Positions 1 through 8,334 of a DNA stretch of 64,000 nt are shown in pieces. This DNA comes from CAYMKL01 sp964390805. Its GTDB lineage: Bacteria > Chloroflexota > Anaerolineae > VGOG01. The first letter of the stretch is position 1. Every line of letters starts with the position of its first letter. The translations under genes were made by a program, and so were the position numbers. Under the pieces are notes generated by a model that had not been told where the DNA came from, did not search any database, and was given only the letters and a program-made list of their open reading frames with translations. Location of the stretch: assembly GCA_964390805.1 (NCBI GenBank), contig CAYMKL010000020.1, forward strand, positions 8,021-72,020, given 5' to 3'.

Positions 1-2328
1 GTGGTTGATAATCAGATAGATTTGTCTGCTATCGAAATCGGTGTGACGGAGTCTCAGTTTCTCCTTGAGATAGTGGAAGAATAAAGGATCATGGGTCGCG
101 ACAATCAACTGCTTGCCGGTTCGTTTGGCGAAATCGAACATTTCATCAAGTGCTTTCCTACGATGTCCTGCATCTATGCTATAAAGTGGGTCGTCAAAGA
201 TCACGAAATCATAGGGAGAATCTATAACCTCTTGTAGAGCAAGATGAATCGCAATGCCTAGACAATTCAAGTGCCCTTCGCTGAGAAATGCCTGTGGCCT
301 AGGCTCTTTGTCGCTGAGGTCTATGTTCTCGTCGTTGACTATCAGGTCAACATTGCGTCCTCCGGCTGGCCTGAAGATGATCTTATTCAACGCTTCATCA
401 GGATTCATACGTTTGTAAATCTCATTCGTCCTGTCCGAGATTCGCTCAATGGCCTCTCTGAGCAGAATCTCCTCCGTCTCCTTCAATATGTCATCCCGCG
501 CATCCAGCAGGGCTCGGATATACTTGTTGGCGGTAGATATCCTATATGTGGCTTCCCCAAGACCTGCCACTTCGCTCTCCAACCCTTGAAGGTCATCCAG
601 CAACTCAAACTCAGTCAGTCGTGCTTCCCACCTTTGGACTTCCTCATCCAATCCCTCTTGCTTTCTTTCCTCTAAGCTCTTTCGTGTTCGCTGATACTGG
701 GAATTCAGACTGTCTACGGAGTCCTGAGTAGCCCGTTGCACTTCACTCAATTGTCCAGTCAATTGCACAGCGGCGTCAATGTGCTTGGACAATCCGTCGA
801 GTGGTGTAAACTCCACCTTTTCAGGATTGTCCAGAAACTGCAGGGCCAAGTCAAGGCTTCCAAGCAGCAGCTGTGGCGAAGAAAAGTCTAGCTCCGATGG
901 AACAAGCGCATCAAAAGCAGGGGGAGAAACCTCTTCACCCAGGCAACTTGCCTGTGCCTTGTAAGCATCAAAGAAAGTGCTCAGTCCTCTCTGATTCCGA
1001 TCGAGTTTGTCTTTGCAGTTAAGGAGCTGCAACAAGCTACAGGCGTGCCGCAAATCGTCCATCAAGGCATCTTTGGGGTTGAAATCCTCATATTGCTTCA
1101 AGAACTCACGATGCTGACTGACAAAATGCTCTTTGACCGTTACTTCTGTCTCACCCCAGGGCCCCGTAATATCCTGAAGGCAAAGAGGACAAGTATCTTG
1201 GTCTTCTTTCTCTGCATGATGTAGGCCATACTGCAGAAAAGCCAATCGCTCCTCCAGATTGAATCTTTCTGGATCATCCTGGAATTGTTGCGCTCTCTCA
1301 AAGAGGCTGAGTAGCGCGGACAACTGCTGTTCTATCTCTTCTTGTGTGTCCACGGCAAGGACCACATACTCTGTGGAGACGATCCACTGCTCAGAAGTGA
1401 AGAACTCTGATAGATCTTGCTGCCTTTCCAAGGTGACCCGCGCTTCTTGCAACTTCTCCTCAGCGTTCTCTCGCTCTTCAGGGGTTAGATCGTGCGAATC
1501 CTGGTAATGTTGCAATTGCTCTCTCAGAAGATCCAGCAGACCCTCAAGACAAAAGGGGTATTCTTCCCCAACCTGTTCTGTCGCTTCTTCGATCAATTCC
1601 TGACAAATCGAGAGGAGTGTTTGAACACTCTCTGGCAACTCACCGTACTTCTCGAAAATGCCTGCGATCTCGCGTTTCAGTACCGCGCAGTAGTCGCCAA
1701 AGGTCTTTTCCAATCCCTCGTCTCGCCGGCGTCTTCGCAGAAATCCCAGCAGTTTGTCAATCGTATCCCGATGCTCGTCGAGCACGCCGTACCCTAGCAA
1801 CTTGAACAGCTGCCCGCCACGCTGGCTGCCTGTAACTTCAATGAATCTCCCGAGTCGTTTGCGGTTCAGAAAGACTTGCTCGAACTCTCCTCGCCCATAT
1901 CTCAGCGGCCACTCATAAGGAATGCCGTGCGCATCCAGGGTCTTTCGAGACAATAACTGATCGGGGTATAACGAGGGCTGTAACACTTCATCCTCAGGGT
2001 TGATGCTGGAACTCTGAATCGTCCCTGCCCTCAAACGTCGAGTCACTTGGCACTGTGCAGTGCGTTCTCCTTCTCTCTCGGAGAAGATCAACTGCACCCA
2101 AGGCTCTTCACATCCTGTGAAGAGGTTACGGAACCTATCACCCGTGCTGGCATCTCTACAATCACCCAGGTAGATCGTATCCTCTAACAGCCACTCCATA
2201 GCATTGAATAGGCTACTCTTGCCCGAGCCGTTATCTCCGAAGATGATTACAACGTCGTAGTCGAGCTTGAGCGGGAGACACGCTGGGTAGCCTCGGAAAC
2301 CTTCCATCAGAATCTCACATAGTCTCAT
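1..2328 (-). CDS. Rad50/SMC-like zinc-hook ATPase (3' end cut by window)
   Basis: The frame is open from an ATG at 2328 to the window edge (776 codons, no stop), so the C-terminus is incomplete. The N-terminus reads MRLCEILMEGFRGY and has a Walker A GDNGSGKSS near residues 31-39. A CPLC motif (about 1155-1166) in the middle is the CxxC hook expected of Rad50/SbcC-type proteins, flanked by long charged helical stretches. Near the 3' edge come an ABC signature FLSEGH, a Walker B VIFDDPLYSID and a switch histidine in VATHDP. This is the complete ATPase head order of an SMC-type protein. Such ATPases bind DNA ends and usually pair with a nuclease; no partner is visible. Its start overlaps the upstream small gene by 4 nt (ATGA), so translation is probably coupled. 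It closes the defence operon in this window. Confidence 0.85.
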   Translation of the reverse strand, partial: MRLCEILMEGFRGYPACLPLKLDYDVVIIFGDNGSGKSSLFNAMEWLLEDTIYLGDCRDASTGDRFRNLFTGCEEPWVQLIFSEREGERTAQCQVTRRLRAGTIQSSSINPEDEVLQPSLYPDQLLSRKTLDAHGIPYEWPLRYGRGEFEQVFLNRKRLGRFIEVTGSQRGGQLFKLLGYGVLDEHRDTIDKLLGFLRRRRRDEGLEKTFGDYCAVLKREIAGIFEKYGELPESVQTLLSICQELIEEATEQVGEEYPFCLEGLLDLLREQLQHYQDSHDLTPEERENAEEKLQEARVTLERQQDLSEFFTSEQWIVSTEYVVLAVDTQEEIEQQLSALLSLFERAQQFQDDPERFNLEERLAFLQYGLHHAEKEDQDTCPLCLQDITGPWGETEVTVKEHFVSQHREFLKQYEDFNPKDALMDDLRHACSLLQLLNCKDKLDRNQRGLSTFFDAYKAQASCLGEEVSPPAFDALVPSELDFSSPQLLLGSLDLALQFLDNPEKVEFTPLDGLSKHIDAAVQLTGQLSEVQRATQDSVDSLNSQYQRTRKSLEERKQEGLDEEVQRWEARLTEFELLDDLQGLESEVAGLGEATYRISTANKYIRALLDARDDILKETEEILLREAIERISDRTNEIYKRMNPDEALNKIIFRPAGGRNVDLIVNDENIDLSDKEPRPQAFLSEGHLNCLGIAIHLALQEVIDSPYDFVIFDDPLYSIDAGHRRKALDEMFDFAKRTGKQLIVATHDPLFFHYLKEKLRLRHTDFDSRQIYLIINH

Positions 2329-2591
2329 CGTTCGCTCCTCATCTCAGAGTCGAGATTTTCACGCAACCTGCCCTCTATGTTGCGATAGTCCTCTCGTTGG
2401 GCCTGCAAGAGCAGAAGTTCCTTGATCGGATTGGCGTCTTCTATCCTGGCCACGAAGAACTCCTCCGCTTCGCCGGGGGATCTTACTCTCAACTGCCTTA
2501 CCCTGGCTTGAAGTAGACGCAGTAACTCCTTGTAGACTCCTTCTCTGTCCATTTGTGCCTCCGCTGATTGAGGAACAGGCCGAAACGTCAC
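2325..2591 (-). CDS. Small charged hypothetical protein (88 aa)
   Basis: I do not recognise the family. The protein is rich in Arg, Glu and Leu and looks fully helical (KELLRLLQARVRQLRVRS). It shares a 4-nt ATGA overlap at each end: with the SMC-like tail upstream and with the Rad50-like ATPase downstream. That strict coupling is the main reason to call it a real gene. It could be a small regulatory or bridging subunit of the ATPase encoded next to it, but nothing in the sequence shows a function. Confidence 0.5.
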   Translation of the reverse strand: MTFRPVPQSAEAQMDREGVYKELLRLLQARVRQLRVRSPGEAEEFFVARIEDANPIKELLLLQAQREDYRNIEGRLRENLDSEMRSER

Positions 2592-2920
2592 GAAAGATCG
2601 GGCAACTCGACGACCCAGTCGGCGGTCGCATCGTAGTCATCGTGGCAGGTGAACAGCGGTACTTGATGCTCCTGAGCGATTTTGTTGCACAACGGTATCG
2701 CTTGCTCTCGCCTGCCTGGATCAGACTTCACAAAGGGATCATCCAGCAAAAAGGGGGGCTTTGCATCACGATAGACTAGATCGAGCAGGGCCAGTCTGGT
2801 TGCCAAGTGGAGTTGGTCTACGGTGCCTCTGCTCAACTCGTCACTTTCTTGGCCAAGCCCATTTGGATACAGGCCGTCCTCACATCCCCATCGGCAAGAA
2901 GGCGTCGGAGAAAACGGAGA
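2588..2920 (-). pseudogene. C-terminal remnant of an SMC/AAA ATPase
   Basis: The open frame runs from an in-frame TGA (2921-2923) to a stop at 2588. It encodes only the end of an SMC-type ATPase head: signature LSRGTVDQLHLATRLAL, Walker B PPFLLDDPF, and a switch-region histidine in LFTCHDD. The N-terminal Walker A and coiled coil are missing, and about 120 bp before it (to 3045) carries no clear homology. The best start inside the frame is TTG at 2836, which would omit sequence that still looks native (GLYPNGLGQESDE). It is probably the remains of a gene deleted between the DUF499 ATPase and the small 88-aa protein. A functional short protein cannot be excluded because its stop overlaps the next start. 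Confidence 0.65.
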
Positions 2921-3045
2921 TCAGCCAGATGGCGTGCCAACGAAGTTGGCCCACCACCACGCTAAACCTGAAGGCCACGCTCACTTTGCCTGCGTGTACC
3001 TGGGTCTCGTGGTCCAACTCTCAGACAAACCCAATAGCCGCGCGC

Positions 3046-6000
3046 TCAGACTAACCTCCACTCCGGGTGAATCTCTGCCAATAGTGCATTTAGCCGTTCG
3101 AGAGTCTCCGCATCTGGGCTCTGGCCCTCGGCGCTGAGGATAACGCGGAAGCTGAAGGCCAGTTGGGGCGCGACGGTGAGAAGCTGCTCTACCCGCTCGG
3201 CCAGTTTCTGCAAGGCCATCGGGTCGAGTGTTGCTTCAGCCAATAGAGCCGCGGCCGGCAGACGGATTCTGACCGCGAAAGGGTCTGTCGCCGTGGCCAG
3301 CCGACGCCACTCGTCAGCTTCTGCCACCAACCCTTGCTTGATGGCTATCTGGACTGCGTTCATGAACAGATCGTCCGGCACTTCACGCCCCAGGAAACGT
3401 TCCTCGATAGTTTCCTTCACAGCGCGCAACGCGGGTGTAGTGTCGCTGGTGTATCCCAGGGCCGCTGCCACAGTTTCCGGCGGCAGGTGAATCTCCTCGA
3501 TCCGACGGAAACGTACCTGATCGGCGGTCGCAGGAGAGCAAGGCCAAGGGCCGCCCTCAGGCACTCGCTCAAACAGGCGTAGTTGCAACGCTTCGTTCAC
3601 GCCCTCGCTCAGGAGTGTCCAGGGAAGGGTGTAGCCGTGCCGGGTAGCCAGTGCGTCAGCGATGGCCTGCAAGGGGGCTTGATTGTCGTCCCAGGCTTCT
3701 GGGAGCGCCTGGGGGATCAAATCGGCACCGTGGATGGGCGGAGGCGGGGGAAGCAGTTCCAGTCCCACGGGCAACGGGCCATCGGGTAGCGGTTCCCGGA
3801 ACAAGCTGCCGCTATCCAGACGTGCCATCAGTGTCCCTCGTTGCACGGCTGTGCGCACGGATGTATCCAACACATCGGGCGCGGCGAGACGTGGGGCGCG
3901 AACGCCGTCGAAGAAGGCATGCAGTTCCCCCAGCCTAAGCGGCCCTGTTGGGGCTGGCCACAAACCATCCACTCGTTCCGGCTCCAGCAGCTCTGGCTCC
4001 AGGTTGTGGAGTACTGCTAGATTCGCTGGCTGCACCTCCATCTCTCGACGACGCAAAGTGTCGTGATCTGGTGAAATACGCCACCAGGTGCGTATTGAGC
4101 CATCGGCGCGGGGAAGACGGAGCACCAACACGCCCTCTCCCACACCGCGGATCAGCGTGTCGAAGAGAGATTCGGGGCGCAGCAGGCGAGGCAAACGTGG
4201 GAATTGACCAAAGGCATCTTTGAGATCGGTGACCCGGCGGGCCGTTTCGCCTTCGGCCCACAATTCCAGATAGCTGCCCGGCAAAATCAGGTCGGGATCC
4301 AGGCTGGTGGTCACGAGCCGCTCATCCTGGGCGAGCGTGGCCTTGATACGCTCGAATGGGATTCCACCGACCGCTCTATCGGTGCGCAGGGGTTGGGCGC
4401 GCACCTGTCCCGTCTCATCCACGGCGACCAGGATGTTGTAGGCACCCACCACGGCCTCCGGCAGACCGTTGGCTGCTTCCTGCTTGCGACTGGGGAGTCG
4501 TTTCTTCTGCTGGTCCGTGAGAAGTTTGAAGACATCAGGCTTCTGGAGACGGCCCCATCCCAGCCAGCTTCTCACCTGCTGGCGCAGGCCAGCCACCCTG
4601 GAGACCTCAGGAACGAGGGCTAGGATGTTGTTGCGATAGATACGCGGGTCGTGGGGCCCCGTTTTCTCATTGAAGTATGCCTCGATCTCAGCAGGCAGCG
4701 GTTTGCCTAGTTCCATGGCACACTCTGGCCCCAGGATCAGGTAGTGCAATTGCGGGTCGTCGCTGATATCGCGTGGGCTCTGGGACAAGGTGTGAACTTC
4801 AACACCCGGATCCGCAGTCTTCAATGTAGGAACAGCGCGAATGCGCCGCCTCAGTTCGTCGTCAATCTCCGGTTCACTCAGCAAGCTCATGGCTCTATCG
4901 TGCATGCGAGTCAAGTTGGGAGTGGTGCTCAGTTGCCACACATCGGGATTCTCCACCAGGAACCAGGAGATGTCACGCCACTTGCGCAGGCCCTCTTCCA
5001 GGGCAGCGGCGTCCACGGACGGGTGGGCGAGCAGAGCGAGGAGCTCGCTGGGCGCGGCCCTCTGCCCTATCGGCTGTGAGTGGAGGAAGGTGGCCACCGC
5101 CGCCTGCTCGGTCTCTCGTGCGCTCAACGTAGGTAGTCCAGCCTGTATCTCACGGGCTTTCTCCAACTCCCCGATCAAGATCGGAGTCCACTTCTCTTTC
5201 TCTTCGCAGATGTCAACCAATTCATCGAGTGCGGCCGATAGTCCACCTCCATTTCCAGTCGGAGAAACGTATGACAGCAGCGCCCCAGGACCGACAATCG
5301 GGGATGGGTCCTGGCCCCGGCTATCGCGCAAGGCGTAGGCGAGCAGGCGCAAGGCGCCACGGGTCTGTTGAAAACCGCTCATCTGTGTCCATTTCTGGTA
5401 GAGGACGTTGATCAGATCGGGGTGGAATGGATAACTGTCCATCAAGCGGTCGTAGGCGGTCTGGTCGCGTTGGGCATCGCGCAGAGGCAACCGCTGCATG
5501 GCGGCCATCACTGCGTCCACCGCTGGACGGCGCTCCGCCTCACCGGGCACGCGCTCGAACAAGCGGCGGCGCAGCACCTCAGCCACGTCCTCTCGCGCCA
5601 CAGGTTCTACTGGCTCTGCAATTCGGCCAAAGACATCCTCCAGCGCTCCCAGGCATTGAGTGCCGGTCTGATCCCTGGCTTCCACCTTGGAAGCAATGAG
5701 CGAGGCAACCATGGCCGCACGCTGCATCTTGGCCACGGCCTGGGTGAGCACCTGGTAGAAGTCCTTGATGGTCCCCAGCATGCGCGGGTTCTTATTCACC
5801 AGCCCGCGGTAGTACCACACCGCCTCGTCCACCAATATCAGTGCGCCCAGCCCCTCTTTCACGGGAGCCCGCAACAGGTCCACCAGCAGCGGTTCTGCTG
5901 GCACAATAAAGTCCTGGTCGTGCTCCTTCAGTCGGGCATAGCCCACATCGCCAGCCAGTTGGTAGGCCAGCGCGCCCCACAGCGTCTGCACGCGGCGGAT

Positions 6001-6489
6001 TTTGCCGTCAGGGCCGTAGACCTCCAGACCCTCTTTGATGTCGAACTTGTCACAGGGCAGCAGGGCCACCCGCGCCTGAGGGAGTTGGGATAGGCCGGCG
6101 AAGGTGAAGAATTCCCTCACGGTACCCTCACCCCCGGCCCCTCTCCCACCAGTGGGAGAGGGGAGTCCTTCGGCCAGTGTCGCCCCTCGCTCGGCCAGGT
6201 GGAGCAAGGCGATGAGGGTGTGGGTCTTGCCGCCACCGTAGGCGACCTGAAGTTGCAGCACCGGCCTGCCCCCCTGACCAGCCAGCCGCAACAGTACGTC
6301 ACGGGTCAACACTTTCATGCGATAGGTGGGATAGGTGCGGTCGAAAAACATGGCCGGGTCGCGATAGACCGCCGGTGCATCGCCGGTACGCACAGCATTG
6401 AGATCTGCGGCAAACTCGGCCAGGGTGAGGGTGCCGCTGCGTACGTCCTCGCGCAAGGTGCAGAGTTGGTGCCAGGGTGGTGTGGACAT
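3046..6489 (-). CDS. DUF499-type large P-loop ATPase (1147 aa)
   Basis: The N-terminus (TLREDVRSGTLTLAEFAADL, then DPAMFFDRTYPT) and the Walker A AYGGGKTH at residues 83-90 match the DUF499/COG1483 AAA+ family. Members of this family are repeatedly found beside DUF1156 methyltransferases and helicases in defence islands. A Walker B-like stretch ALILVDEAVWYYRG follows around residue 220. The function is not established; an energy-dependent DNA-handling role in a restriction-like system is plausible. It sits 2 nt downstream of the DUF4276 gene in one tight operon. Oddity: residues about 109-122 (PSPTGGRGAGGEG) are encoded by a palindromic repeat that has inserted in frame (6124-6166). Confidence 0.85.
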   Translation of the reverse strand: MSTPPWHQLCTLREDVRSGTLTLAEFAADLNAVRTGDAPAVYRDPAMFFDRTYPTYRMKVLTRDVLLRLAGQGGRPVLQLQVAYGGGKTHTLIALLHLAERGATLAEGLPSPTGGRGAGGEGTVREFFTFAGLSQLPQARVALLPCDKFDIKEGLEVYGPDGKIRRVQTLWGALAYQLAGDVGYARLKEHDQDFIVPAEPLLVDLLRAPVKEGLGALILVDEAVWYYRGLVNKNPRMLGTIKDFYQVLTQAVAKMQRAAMVASLIASKVEARDQTGTQCLGALEDVFGRIAEPVEPVAREDVAEVLRRRLFERVPGEAERRPAVDAVMAAMQRLPLRDAQRDQTAYDRLMDSYPFHPDLINVLYQKWTQMSGFQQTRGALRLLAYALRDSRGQDPSPIVGPGALLSYVSPTGNGGGLSAALDELVDICEEKEKWTPILIGELEKAREIQAGLPTLSARETEQAAVATFLHSQPIGQRAAPSELLALLAHPSVDAAALEEGLRKWRDISWFLVENPDVWQLSTTPNLTRMHDRAMSLLSEPEIDDELRRRIRAVPTLKTADPGVEVHTLSQSPRDISDDPQLHYLILGPECAMELGKPLPAEIEAYFNEKTGPHDPRIYRNNILALVPEVSRVAGLRQQVRSWLGWGRLQKPDVFKLLTDQQKKRLPSRKQEAANGLPEAVVGAYNILVAVDETGQVRAQPLRTDRAVGGIPFERIKATLAQDERLVTTSLDPDLILPGSYLELWAEGETARRVTDLKDAFGQFPRLPRLLRPESLFDTLIRGVGEGVLVLRLPRADGSIRTWWRISPDHDTLRRREMEVQPANLAVLHNLEPELLEPERVDGLWPAPTGPLRLGELHAFFDGVRAPRLAAPDVLDTSVRTAVQRGTLMARLDSGSLFREPLPDGPLPVGLELLPPPPPIHGADLIPQALPEAWDDNQAPLQAIADALATRHGYTLPWTLLSEGVNEALQLRLFERVPEGGPWPCSPATADQVRFRRIEEIHLPPETVAAALGYTSDTTPALRAVKETIEERFLGREVPDDLFMNAVQIAIKQGLVAEADEWRRLATATDPFAVRIRLPAAALLAEATLDPMALQKLAERVEQLLTVAPQLAFSFRVILSAEGQSPDAETLERLNALLAEIHPEWRLV
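6124..6166. repeat. Palindromic repeat inserted in frame in the DUF499 gene
   Basis: The core is an inverted repeat CTCTCCCAC...GTGGGAGAG inside a C/G-rich context (CCTCACCCCCGGCCC). Similar sequences lie at 10669-10731, 28886-28930 and 63945-64000. It adds a Gly/Pro/Arg-rich loop to the protein without breaking the frame. Confidence 0.7.
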
Positions 6490-6491
6490 TG

Positions 6492-7073
6492 CTACCCTCC
6501 ATTGCTGAGCGATTCAACGCTATCAAAAAAGGTTCGCATGGAACGATTACGGGTTTTGGCTTCTTGGAGGTCAATGCTGCGAGCCAGGCACTCTTGCACT
6601 TTGGGCTTGTATTCACGAGTCATCAGACGATCCTCCAGCCACTTTTTGGGGTCTGGTGGCGCCGTCTCGGTATTGGGCGGCACCTGGCCCACGTTTCTCA
6701 GGCCACAATAGGCAGATCTGGGCCTGATGCCACCGATCAACCAGGATTCCATTTCAAGCACGGACCAGCACATCCGAACCGGCACGTTTAATTCCCGCTC
6801 TAAAGATTCGGCTCGTCGGGGCATGTCCTCTTGTTCCCCTTGTAATGAGTTGTACGGCGCGAATGTAACATCGCCATCCATCAACACGACAAAGGATCGT
6901 CTGCCAAAAGCATGCTGTCGGCGCACGGTATCTTCAAACCCACGGTCTCTCCGTACCATGTTGGATTTGCCTTTCATGTTGATGCAACGAATTGATGACT
7001 GCCCCTGCCCCCGCCGAACCAGGATCGGCAGGGCACGCTTGTCACCAGGGCCTTCGACAAGAACTGTGATCAT
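6492..7073 (-). CDS. DUF4276-type TOPRIM-like protein (193 aa)
   Basis: The N-terminus MITVLVEGPGDKRAL has the acidic residue (E7) and glycine turn of a TOPRIM fold. VVLMDGDV supplies the D66-x-D68 pair. DUF4276 proteins are small TOPRIM-like proteins commonly encoded next to an AAA ATPase, as here: the start overlaps the ATPase stop by 4 nt (7070-7073). By analogy with OLD-, Gabija- and PARIS-type ATPase/TOPRIM pairs it may be the nuclease effector released or activated by the ATPase. That role is inference. The DUF499 gene starts 2 nt after its stop, so the pair is transcribed inside the methyltransferase operon. Confidence 0.8.
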   Translation of the reverse strand: MITVLVEGPGDKRALPILVRRGQGQSSIRCINMKGKSNMVRRDRGFEDTVRRQHAFGRRSFVVLMDGDVTFAPYNSLQGEQEDMPRRAESLERELNVPVRMCWSVLEMESWLIGGIRPRSAYCGLRNVGQVPPNTETAPPDPKKWLEDRLMTREYKPKVQECLARSIDLQEAKTRNRSMRTFFDSVESLSNGG

Positions 7074-8332
7074 GATTCCTCCAACGTCTCCAGCGGTAGC
7101 TCCAGTTGAGTCGGCTCATCACCGAAACTACCCTCGCGCTGAAAATCGCTTGGCCGGCCCAGATTCTGGGCGATTGCCTTCATCACTGATTCTGGCGCCT
7201 GAACAATAGCTGGCTCCCCTGGCTTGCGCTGGGTCACGAAGCAAGCCGTTTGCGAGTCCGTTTCGCGCATTGCCTCCGCACTGAGCACCGCGTCCACTAC
7301 AGCAGGTGAGTGCGACGTAAAAAACACCTGGGACGCAAATTCATTGTCCATCGCTACCCGGCGCGCCACTCCAACAAAATGATCAATGGCGTAAGCATGC
7401 ATGGCGTTCTCCGGTTCCTCGATGACCATCACCGCCGGGGGCACGGGCTGACGCAGCACGGCCAGTAGCCCCAACAACCGGATCGTGCCGTCCGACATCT
7501 CAGGTAATTGGAACTCGGCGCCAGTATCCCGTTCAGTAAAGCGCAGAGTCTGGAACGTCAGCACGCGGTCCGGTTGAACATCCCGGATGTAGGGCACGGC
7601 TTCCTGCAAATCATCCAACAGACGATTTCGCATTCCCTCGTCCCGAAGTAGGCGGGCCACGTAAGGGACGATATTGGCTCCATAACGCCCCAACTCCACG
7701 TCACTGCCGTCTGTGGACTGCTTGGCCATTCTCGCGTTGATGTTGTAGACCCGCCATGAACTCAGATAGTCGCTCAATGTGCGGAGTTCTCCCAACCGGC
7801 CGTAGGATGCCAGCACCAACTCCTGTTCGTCGTCGAACTCAGAGATGGGGGGACCTAGCGCATCGCTCCATTCGATCACCGCCATTCCTTTGCGCCGGTA
7901 GTGCAATCTGATCGGTTGTTCCGTATCAAAGAGAGGAATGCCTCGCTTCACCGGCCTGCCTGGTCGGCGCTTGTAGACCACAGCCTCCAGAGTTTCCGTC
8001 TGAACCTTGATCTCTTTCGATTGCGCCAATGCAAATTGGTAGTAAGCCTCTTGAATGCCCCGGGACCGATCTTCCCCTAGCCACAGTTCGATTTGCAGCT
8101 TGTACGGCGTGCCTGCACCAGGCTGGCGGGTACGGACTTGCGAAAGACCGCCAAAATCCCTCTTTACCGTCGCTGACAAACCTCTAGGGCATAGGTTGGC
8201 AATGAAGGCGATCAGGTCAGTGAAATTGGTCTTGCCGGTGCCATTGGCGCCAATCAACAGGTTTACCCACAGAGGCGCAATGTCGAATTCGCGCAAACCT
8301 TTGAAACGACGAACCTTCAGTCTAGTGATCAT
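7070..8332 (-). CDS. RecF/OLD-like AAA ATPase (420 aa)
   Basis: The Walker A GANGTGKT spans residues 28-35 after an N-terminal MITRLKVRRFKGL strand typical of AAA_15/AAA_21 ATPases. MVIEEPENAMHA gives Walker B, and FFTSHSP supplies the switch histidine. There is no long coiled coil and no fused TOPRIM; the TOPRIM is encoded by the overlapping next gene. The start codon is 2 nt downstream of the methyltransferase stop. ATPase-plus-TOPRIM pairs generally act as sensors and triggers of nuclease activity in antiphage defence, so this pair may guard the surrounding restriction-like system or act independently. Confidence 0.85.
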   Translation of the reverse strand: MITRLKVRRFKGLREFDIAPLWVNLLIGANGTGKTNFTDLIAFIANLCPRGLSATVKRDFGGLSQVRTRQPGAGTPYKLQIELWLGEDRSRGIQEAYYQFALAQSKEIKVQTETLEAVVYKRRPGRPVKRGIPLFDTEQPIRLHYRRKGMAVIEWSDALGPPISEFDDEQELVLASYGRLGELRTLSDYLSSWRVYNINARMAKQSTDGSDVELGRYGANIVPYVARLLRDEGMRNRLLDDLQEAVPYIRDVQPDRVLTFQTLRFTERDTGAEFQLPEMSDGTIRLLGLLAVLRQPVPPAVMVIEEPENAMHAYAIDHFVGVARRVAMDNEFASQVFFTSHSPAVVDAVLSAEAMRETDSQTACFVTQRKPGEPAIVQAPESVMKAIAQNLGRPSDFQREGSFGDEPTQLELPLETLEES

Positions 8333-8334
8333 GG

